Program-made: the position numbers and the translations under genes | Notes under the pieces: generated by a model | Told to the model about the DNA's origin: nothing | Seen by the model: the letters and a program-made list of their open reading frames with translations, nothing else | The model's database searches: none | Part shown: positions 34,267 to 40,242 of the stretch, piece by piece | Position numbering within the stretch: the first letter of the stretch is position 1 | How the letters are laid out: each line of letters opens with the position of its first letter | Assembly: GCF_001870905.1 (NCBI RefSeq) | Contig: NZ_LNDC01000112.1 | Span: 1 to 43,655 of the forward strand | Length of the DNA stretch: 43,655 bases | Source of the DNA: Geitlerinema sp. PCC 9228 | GTDB taxonomy: Bacteria > Cyanobacteriota > Cyanobacteriia > Cyanobacteriales > PCC-9228 | Direction of reading: 5' to 3'

Positions 34267-35100
34267 TCACAAAGCCACAATCGGAAAATGGGAATCCCGA
34301 TAAAAACAAGTCATATCGTCAAACTTGCGCAACTCCGCCTGTTTTATCCAAAAAGAACTGGGATAATTATCCAACCACCATTCATTTAAACGAGATAGCC
34401 GCCAGCCAAGCCAATCGCGATCGCTATTTAGAAAAACCTCTCCCCAATAGCCCAACGTAATATGTGCCGTAAAATGGAACTGCTGGGCAATCCCCAACCC
34501 CATCACACCAGCATTCCCATAAATACAACGGCGCAACGCCACAACCCGCTGATAAGAAACCCCATCTCGAGGCAACAACGCCACCCCAACCGCACTCGGC
34601 ATCACGATAATCCCTCCAAACCGCCAATAATTCGGATAGGAATCCCCCAGAGATTTATATTCCTGAAAGCTATCCCGAATAGATTCTTGCAATCTTTCCT
34701 CAAAATTGGGATAACTTGCCACCGCCTGCCGATAGCCATCATCGCAAATCAAATCGGCTAACGTCAGATGAAAACTAGCCGGCGGCAGAGAAACCATCAT
34801 TCCCGCAAACAATTCTTCTGCCAGAACCTTTTGCAATTCCCACAAACCAGCATAAAACCCTTCATTTTCCGACGCTTCTTCCCAGGGGGAAGTAATTACC
34901 GTATAGCCGGGAAATGCAACTGCTTCCCAACCATGGTTGTCACTACGGCGAAACTTCGACGACTTCTGCAAGTGGTCTACTTGGGAAGTATAGGCTGCCG
35001 TTGCGGTCATTTCAGCCAGTCGATTGGTGTAAATTGTATAGGTATCATCCATTATTTTTTGCCAGCAAGGCCAATCTGTTTCTTTTGCCATTCTATTCAT
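34267..35100 (-). CDS. DUF1868 / 2H phosphoesterase-like protein
   Basis: Cytosolic protein of 277 residues with the two HxT motifs of the 2H phosphoesterase superfamily: SFHLTLADL (about residue 108) and TAHITLGYWG (about 222). This fold acts on cyclic phosphates in RNA or nucleotides, such as 2',3'-cyclic ends or ADP-ribose cyclic phosphate. Length and the layout FPGYTVITSPWEE fit DUF1868 as I recall it. The start is not firmly decided between 35100 and the third codon beyond. No strong ribosome-binding site. The macro-domain gene follows 418 nt downstream on the same strand, past a repeat-rich gap. Confidence 0.78.
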   Translation of the reverse strand: MNRMAKETDWPCWQKIMDDTYTIYTNRLAEMTATAAYTSQVDHLQKSSKFRRSDNHGWEAVAFPGYTVITSPWEEASENEGFYAGLWELQKVLAEELFAGMMVSLPPASFHLTLADLICDDGYRQAVASYPNFEERLQESIRDSFQEYKSLGDSYPNYWRFGGIIVMPSAVGVALLPRDGVSYQRVVALRRCIYGNAGVMGLGIAQQFHFTAHITLGYWGEVFLNSDRDWLGWRLSRLNEWWLDNYPSSFWIKQAELRKFDDMTCFYRDSHFPIVAL

Positions 35101-35136
35101 ACCAAACTCATAACATAACCACCAAAAAATTCTGTC

Positions 35137-35162
35137 GGGGCAATCGGAGGTGGCGTTGCCCC
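35137..35162. repeat. Single GGGGCAA/TTGCCCC hairpin
   Basis: A seven-base palindrome with a 12-base loop, of the same repeat family as the arrays at 34121 and 35811. It lies between the DUF1868 start and the pentapeptide-repeat gene's stop. Confidence 0.6.
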
Positions 35163-35172
35163 TTGCGAAGCA

Positions 35173-35748
35173 CTAACGCGACTTGCGCCTGATAACGCTG
35201 GAACCCACCGACAAACGCAACATCTTCAAATACATATTCTTACCTGCCGTATTCTCCAAATTCGCGCCATCTAAATTCGCCGTCGCCAGATTCACCTGGG
35301 AAAGATTCGCATCTGCCAAATTGGCACCCCGCAAATCAGCCCAAGTGAAATTGGATTGACTCAAATTCGCATTGCTAAAATTCACGTGGGCAGCATAAGC
35401 CTGAGATAAATTGCAGCCAACCAGACTGGCTTCCGAAAAATTGCTTCCCTCGGCAAACACATGTTTGGCATTGCTAAAATCAAGGATGCTGCGGCTAAAA
35501 TTAGCATAGAGAAGGCACGTATAGCTCAAATCGCAGCCGATGAGTTCGCTATCGGTTAAAACCAAATTTGTCAAATCCAATCCTCGCAAATCGATATTGG
35601 CTAACAGCAACCGTTCAAACCGTCGTTCTCCCGCTTCCAAGCGTTTCCGAAAATCCTGCGCCGTCATGGGAGTTTTGGGTAAATCCGAATCAATATTGGA
35701 CCGTTGGGAATCTCTTTTGGACAAGATAGATTTTAAGGTTTTCCACAT
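35173..35748 (-). CDS. Pentapeptide-repeat protein
   Basis: Soluble protein of 191 residues from ATG 35748, which has AAGGAGAA just upstream; a longer frame runs into the repeat array at 35811 and is rejected. The N-terminus is charged (MWKTLKSILSKRDSQRS). From about 50 there are many A(D/N)LXX-type pentapeptides (ANIDLRGLDLTNLVL, then SNANLSQSNFTWADLRGANL), which fold as a right-handed quadrilateral beta helix. Function is unknown; cyanobacteria have dozens of such proteins. No signal peptide is visible. Confidence 0.88.
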   Translation of the reverse strand: MWKTLKSILSKRDSQRSNIDSDLPKTPMTAQDFRKRLEAGERRFERLLLANIDLRGLDLTNLVLTDSELIGCDLSYTCLLYANFSRSILDFSNAKHVFAEGSNFSEASLVGCNLSQAYAAHVNFSNANLSQSNFTWADLRGANLADANLSQVNLATANLDGANLENTAGKNMYLKMLRLSVGSSVIRRKSR

Positions 35749-35810
35749 GGTGTCTTTCTCCTTTTGCAGTTGTACAATGGTTTTTTTGGGATAGTTCTCA
35801 GCGATTTGGG

Positions 35811-35970
35811 TTGGGGGCAACCACGGGGGGTTGGAGGCAACCACGGGGGGTTGCCCCTACGGGGAATTGGTGGTGTGGAAACATGGGGGTTGGAGGCAAC
35901 CACGGGGGGTTGGGGGCAACCACGGGGGGTTGCCCCTACGGGGAATTGGTGGTGTGGAAACATGGGGGTT
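35811..35970 (+). repeat. 79-bp tandem duplication built from GGGGCAACC units
   Basis: Two copies of a unit of about 79 bases (GGCAACCACGGGGGGTTGCC then TACGGGGAATTGG then TGGTGTGGAAACATGGGGG) lie head to tail. The motif TTGCCCCTAC occurs at 35851 and again at 35930. Each contains the GGGGCAACC/GGTTGCCCC palindrome, matching the array at 34121. It fills the gap between the pentapeptide gene's start and the next gene's end. Confidence 0.85.
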
Positions 35971-35974
35971 GGGA

Positions 35975-36775
35975 TTATTCCTGTTCCTCAACAACGGACC
36001 CCCAGAGGTTCGGTACCTTACGGGCAATATTGCTGCGTAGCCGGGGAATCAGCACTTGGGCGGCGTAGTACAGTTCGTAAATGGTATTGTCTAGAACAAG
36101 ACGTTGTAGGTCTGTGTGGGGATGGCAGGTGAATTGCTGTTGCAGTTGTTGGGGACGGAATTTTTCGGTTAAATGAGACAAACTGTGGCGCAAATCGTTA
36201 ACGCGCTTGACTGTATCCATGTAGCAAAGGGCAAATCCTTCTTCAACCCCTGGTTCTGGCGGGTCGAGATGGTTCCGCGCTATGGCTGTGAGTCGGTCTA
36301 TGGGGTCGAACAGTTGCCTGACTGTCTCGGCAATTTCAAATCCCTGTTCTGGCATGGGCGTTTCTTGGTTTTTTACTTGGTTTGCCAATTGGTGGGTGAG
36401 GTGGGCAAGTTGTTCTACTGGCAAAGCGATCGCTTCTTCAATTCTATCTAGCTCCTCATACAAGTATTGAGCATGTTTGGGACTGATGAATTTGCGCTGA
36501 CGAACCAAACGGGCAACTTCCAAAAACGCCAAGACATTAGGGCACTTGCCACTTTGGTGATATTGTTTTTGAGAGCGAAGTAGGACTGTGCGATCGCTAA
36601 CGGCTGGTTTTTTCTCCTGCGGGGCAGGCTGGTGGCTTTTTTCCGGGCGTTCAACTGGCGTCAGATGGGGAGAGCGTTCCAGTTGGCCATTGGGTTGTTC
36701 TTGGGGAGCTTGCATGGGCACCACTTTCCTTTCACTCATAGGTTCAAGGGTCCGCGATCGCTTTTTTGGCATCAT
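35975..36775 (-). CDS. Unknown helical protein, last gene of CHAT island
   Basis: Protein of 266 residues that I do not recognise. The first 80 residues are Pro/Gln/Lys-rich and probably disordered (EQPNGQLERSPHLTPVERPE). The remainder is predicted by eye to be helical and amphipathic (FLEVARLVRQRKFISPKHAQYLYEELDRIEEAI; LALPVEQLAHLTHQL). No membrane segment, no signal peptide and no catalytic motif is visible. The start at 36775 is uncertain because no ribosome-binding site supports it; M13 and M21 are alternatives. It is the most distal of five minus-strand genes after the CHAT protease. Confidence 0.65.
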   Translation of the reverse strand: MMPKKRSRTLEPMSERKVVPMQAPQEQPNGQLERSPHLTPVERPEKSHQPAPQEKKPAVSDRTVLLRSQKQYHQSGKCPNVLAFLEVARLVRQRKFISPKHAQYLYEELDRIEEAIALPVEQLAHLTHQLANQVKNQETPMPEQGFEIAETVRQLFDPIDRLTAIARNHLDPPEPGVEEGFALCYMDTVKRVNDLRHSLSHLTEKFRPQQLQQQFTCHPHTDLQRLVLDNTIYELYYAAQVLIPRLRSNIARKVPNLWGSVVEEQE

Positions 36776-36887
36776 GCCACGCGATCGCTTTATAATAACT
36801 ACGACAAAAAACTGACTTTTTATGCAAATGGCTCAAAAATTTCTTCAGGGCATAAAAAGCATAGGTCAGTTTGAAGAAATCTCCCTA

Positions 36888-38120
36888 TCAATCATCTGGG
36901 GATTCCGCCTCCGACTCCCCATCATCCGCAGCAGCAATCAAATACTCAAAATAGGCATCAATCGCCTCGCCCACCGCTGCATCGCGAGACATAGCCACAT
37001 CTTCCCGTTGCGCGTGAGTCAGCGTCAGCAAACAAGCCGCACCACTGGTCACCACCGAAAGCAAAGCAAAAAACATCGGAAAGCCCAATCCCGCAACATC
37101 GCCAGTTTTTAGCTTATCGTACAAATTTAAAGCCGCCAAACGCACCGTTTCCGTACCAGATGTGAGTTGGTAGCTGTCATTAAAATGTCGTTGGAACAAC
37201 TGCGGCAGTTCCTGCTGCAAAAACAGCACATCATCCCCAATTTCTCCGCGTTTGGCTAACTTTTGATTCCACTCCTTTTGTGCTTGTCGTTTCTGTTGGC
37301 TCGCTCGTTTTTCCAAACGCAACTTCCGTTGTTCCAGGGGTAAATTCTCCGTTGGCACCTGACTCCAATCCTTATTGCGTTCTGACCAACGACCGTACAA
37401 TTCCACATAAGTTGCATCCCATTCCGGGTCGCTTTTGGGCAAGCGTTCCAGTTTGGCACGTGCCCTTTCGTAGGCTTCGCGGGCTTTTCGTGCCTGCTCA
37501 GTGGTCGCTGGTATCTCCTGAATTTTCTGAGTTTTCTCAGCAATCAAGTTCTCCGCCTTCATTCGCGCCAGTTGCGGGCGATTGTTCATGGCTTCCATGC
37601 CTACACCAGCAGCCACCGATTGTAAAACACTCATCGCCACCATAGCAGCAGCACCTGCCCGGCTCCAAGCGAGATTTTTGTGTTTGCGCCCTGCCACCGC
37701 CGTACCGTTGTCGTTGGTAAACTTGACAATCAGCAGATTAAGAACTACACTAGCGCCTACGGCAGGACCACCGCCAAAATCCTTAAAAGCGAAAAACAAC
37801 AGCGGTTGGTTGGTAATGGCGTTAAAAAGACTGCCCACGCTAATCACCCGTGCCGTCAGCTGGGAATGTTCTTCCAATTCGCCGGTGACGTAGTGTTTGC
37901 CGTGGAACTCGCGCGGATTGGCTAGCAGCAAATTTTTGACAAATCGAACCGGTTTGGTAACTGTTTGCCAAGTGTTATCCACCCAAATGCGAACTTGGCT
38001 GCGTGGTTGGGCGGGTTGGGCGAGTTTGGGATCTTCTTCCCGTAGCGTTGCTGCTACTTGTTGGGCTTGTTCTTTTTCTTTTGGATCGGGAAGCGGTAAG
38101 TTTTTGGAATTTGCAGTCAT
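36888..38120 (-). CDS. Unknown membrane protein with central coiled coil
   Basis: Protein of 410 residues, starting at ATG 38120, which has GGGGGAC upstream; an earlier in-frame ATG at 38165 lacks one. Hydrophobic stretches occur at about 90-134 (weak), 152-174 (AGAAAMVAMSVLQSVAAGV) and 344-368 (GFPMFFALLSVVTSGAACLL). In between lies a long Lys/Glu/Arg-rich helical region (about 185-300; REAYERARAKLERLPKS). No signal peptide or enzyme motif is visible. The C-terminus is very acidic (DDGESEAESPDD). I do not recognise a family. Its position in the CHAT island makes it a possible target or effector of the protease, which is an inference from context. Confidence 0.7.
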   Translation of the reverse strand: MTANSKNLPLPDPKEKEQAQQVAATLREEDPKLAQPAQPRSQVRIWVDNTWQTVTKPVRFVKNLLLANPREFHGKHYVTGELEEHSQLTARVISVGSLFNAITNQPLLFFAFKDFGGGPAVGASVVLNLLIVKFTNDNGTAVAGRKHKNLAWSRAGAAAMVAMSVLQSVAAGVGMEAMNNRPQLARMKAENLIAEKTQKIQEIPATTEQARKAREAYERARAKLERLPKSDPEWDATYVELYGRWSERNKDWSQVPTENLPLEQRKLRLEKRASQQKRQAQKEWNQKLAKRGEIGDDVLFLQQELPQLFQRHFNDSYQLTSGTETVRLAALNLYDKLKTGDVAGLGFPMFFALLSVVTSGAACLLTLTHAQREDVAMSRDAAVGEAIDAYFEYLIAAADDGESEAESPDD

Positions 38121-38227
38121 AATGTCCCCCAGTAGAGTGTGATTTTTGGCTTTCACTATTTCCACGCTGACTAGGGGAATTTTTATGCATTTAAGGGAAA
38201 ATTTTTCTGTGGGGGAGCAATGCTGTG

Positions 38228-38246
38228 GGGTGGGCGATGCCCACCC
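38228..38246. repeat. GGGTGGGC-GAT-GCCCACCC hairpin
   Basis: Perfect eight-base palindrome with a three-base loop, in the gap between the DUF1822 stop and the membrane-protein start. Common cyanobacterial small palindromic repeat; it may also act as an mRNA stabiliser or attenuator. Confidence 0.65.
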
Positions 38247-38280
38247 TACGAGGGTTTTGGCTCTTTAGAGAGGGGAGCAG

Positions 38281-39069
38281 TCAATCTAAATTTTCTCGCA
38301 AAGATTGGAAAATACGTTGTACAATCGATCGCAACTCGGCGCGATCGCTACTGTCTTCACCTTCCCGAATCAAAACTACCTCTTCTTTCTCCTCCGTTTC
38401 CGCAGATTGGGCAAGCAAAGACTCCAACTCTTGGGCAGCCGATTCCACCTGGAAACTCTCATCCGACTCCAAAAGCAAAGCTCGTTCTAACTGAGCCACA
38501 ATCGCCAAACGCTGCTCTTCATCCCAACGATGCCAATAGGATTTTAACTCCGAAAATAGCGATTCTTCTGCCAGAGGATCCGCCATTTCCAGCAAATCCA
38601 ATAGCTTCTCTTCCGACAGAAGGTCTTCGCGAGGAATGCTCAAATCCGGGAACTCCACCTCCAAAGCCGGCGTAAATCCCAAAATGGCTCCCCACGTATT
38701 GTCCGCATTCGTTTCTACAGCAATGTAGGCAATGCGATCGCTCATGACCGCCTGTTCCGGAATTTCTAAGGTTTCCGCATCGCTAGCCATAGGAATGCAT
38801 TCTACCATACCCAAAAAGCGATCGCCCTCAAAAACCTCCAAATCCGCCAAATCCGTCAGCAAAGCCGTAACCACATTCCAACAACTGCTTTGCTGGTAAT
38901 CGCAACCGTAACCAAAACGATTCAGATAGCGAGAAACCACCCAAACCGCAATGGCACGCCGACAAACCTCCGTAGCGCGTTCCGGCTGTACCTGGGAACC
39001 AAGCTTCATAATCTGTTCTTGGATACTTGGGGGAATAGGAACCAATTGGGCAAATTGTTGCGTATTCAT
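38281..39069 (-). CDS. DUF1822 family protein
   Basis: Cytosolic protein of 262 residues, DUF1822 as I recall the family, which is largely cyanobacterial. Hallmarks are an N-terminal helical part with PPSIQEQIMKL and RRAIAVWVVSRYLNRFGY, then a compact beta part with the segment DLADLEVFEG and the clause YIAVETNADNTWGAILGF. The last third is acidic and helical. Function is unknown. DUF1822 genes often neighbour sigma-like and CHAT genes in cyanobacteria, as seen here, which suggests one module. It lies 211 nt from the sigma-like gene across a repeat pair. Confidence 0.8.
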   Translation of the reverse strand: MNTQQFAQLVPIPPSIQEQIMKLGSQVQPERATEVCRRAIAVWVVSRYLNRFGYGCDYQQSSCWNVVTALLTDLADLEVFEGDRFLGMVECIPMASDAETLEIPEQAVMSDRIAYIAVETNADNTWGAILGFTPALEVEFPDLSIPREDLLSEEKLLDLLEMADPLAEESLFSELKSYWHRWDEEQRLAIVAQLERALLLESDESFQVESAAQELESLLAQSAETEEKEEVVLIREGEDSSDRAELRSIVQRIFQSLRENLD

Positions 39070-39107
39070 CGAAAAACCTCCAAAAAATTGGAATAACTCT
39101 TATTCAT

Positions 39108-39304
39108 GCCAAATCCGAAACCTAGAAACCACAAACTTAATCAACTTAACTTTAACCGTCCCCCTTTACAAGCTAGAGGGGGTTCTTTCACATTTCGGGG
39201 TTTGCCAAATCCGAAACCTAGAAACCATAAACTTAATCAACTTAACTTTAACCGTCCCCCTTTACAAGGGGGACTACAGGGGGTTCTTTCACATTTCGGG
39301 GTTT
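39108..39304 (+). repeat. Tandem pair of dispersed palindromic repeats (copies A and B)
   Basis: Copy A (39108-39203, 96 nt) and copy B (39204-39304, 101 nt) start with CCAAATCCGAAACC and end TTTCGGGGTTTG. The five-base length difference is at the hairpin: B has GTCCCCCTTTACAAGGGGG intact, A has lost part of the right arm. Copy C is at 33900. It fills the gap between DUF1822 and the sigma-like gene. Confidence 0.88.
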
Positions 39305-39386
39305 GCTAGAGCAGATTTCGTATAACTTCATCATTTTCATCATTTCTAGAACCTAAAAAAATCGATTGCCTGCCAACCAACACCCC

Positions 39387-40091
39387 CTAGACAACATAAT
39401 TAAAAACTTCTTGCAATAAAGGCCTTAATTTTCTGGACCAGGCAGAATTCATCGTTCCTTCCTTCACCTCAAAATGTTCCGCCAACAGTTGAATCGTCCA
39501 TTGTTCCCCCGCAACACAGCGTCGGTAAATTTCTAAAAACACCTGTTGGGCAGTAATAGGCGGTGGTGGCGTTTTGCGAACATAGCTATTTTTGTACTTG
39601 CCCTCAGCATCCTCTTCCAAAACTTGGCGCACCCTTTCCAGCAGTTCAGACACAGAAGGTTGGTTAGAAGCTGGCTGGGGAACCTCCTCAATATTGAAAG
39701 CCTCTCCCGTTCTGGCATCAATGCTAACAAACTGCGGTTGGTCTTGCTGGAGACCTCTGTATACCTTTTCACAGCGTCTATTCCAAAGCGTAATCGGACT
39801 GGCATCACCCTTATCCGGATCGTACTTTTTTTCCTCCGTCGTTCCCTTACCGCGAATATCCCCGTGAATTTTTCTTTCGATATAATCCCAAGCGTCATCC
39901 ACCGCCTGGAAATATAGCAATTCATCCTCAAGGTTGGGGGGACACCAAAACAAACGATCTGGTGCTGCCCTCATCTTACCGATACCTTTTCTTATCAGCG
40001 ACGCACGTTCCTTTTCGGATTCTGCCCGTAACGCCTGGCGGAAAATTTCCTTTAACTCCTCGTGGATGGGATGGGGAGAATCTTGAGTCAC
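39387..40091 (-). CDS. Sigma-70-like / ECF-like regulator, divergent
   Basis: Protein of 234 residues. The middle part (LLYFQAVDDAWDYIERKIHG, then YDPDKGDASPITLWNRR) follows the region-2 layout of the sigma-like proteins that accompany DUF1822 and CHAT genes in cyanobacteria. The end (QWTIQLLAEHFEVKEGTMNSAWSRKLRPLL) reads as a helix-turn-helix of region-4 type. Sigma activity is inferred; the match is by pattern only. A role as transcription activator of the island is plausible. It lies 151 nt after the CHAT gene, same strand. Confidence 0.6.
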   Translation of the reverse strand: MTQDSPHPIHEELKEIFRQALRAESEKERASLIRKGIGKMRAAPDRLFWCPPNLEDELLYFQAVDDAWDYIERKIHGDIRGKGTTEEKKYDPDKGDASPITLWNRRCEKVYRGLQQDQPQFVSIDARTGEAFNIEEVPQPASNQPSVSELLERVRQVLEEDAEGKYKNSYVRKTPPPPITAQQVFLEIYRRCVAGEQWTIQLLAEHFEVKEGTMNSAWSRKLRPLLQEVFNYVV

Positions 40092-40242
40092 CGTACCTTC
40101 CTACCAACACTTGCAACTTGCAGCCAATTATAGAGCGCCAACCGTACTCCTGCAAGCCAGCAAAGGAAGCTATCGACGCGAAAAGAAACTTCGCCAAAAT
40201 CTCCACCATCCCATCCGCAATGGTACCGGTATTTGGTTCTAG

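Noticed and set aside
35831-36132. Repetitive plus-strand frames rich in GGLPLRG and GVETWG
   Set aside because: They are translations of the GGGGCAACC tandem duplication and the antisense of the helical protein gene.
39106-39309. Frame encoding two MPNPKPRNHKLNQLNF-like repeats
   Set aside because: It is a translation of the tandem 96/101-nt non-coding repeat, not a protein.
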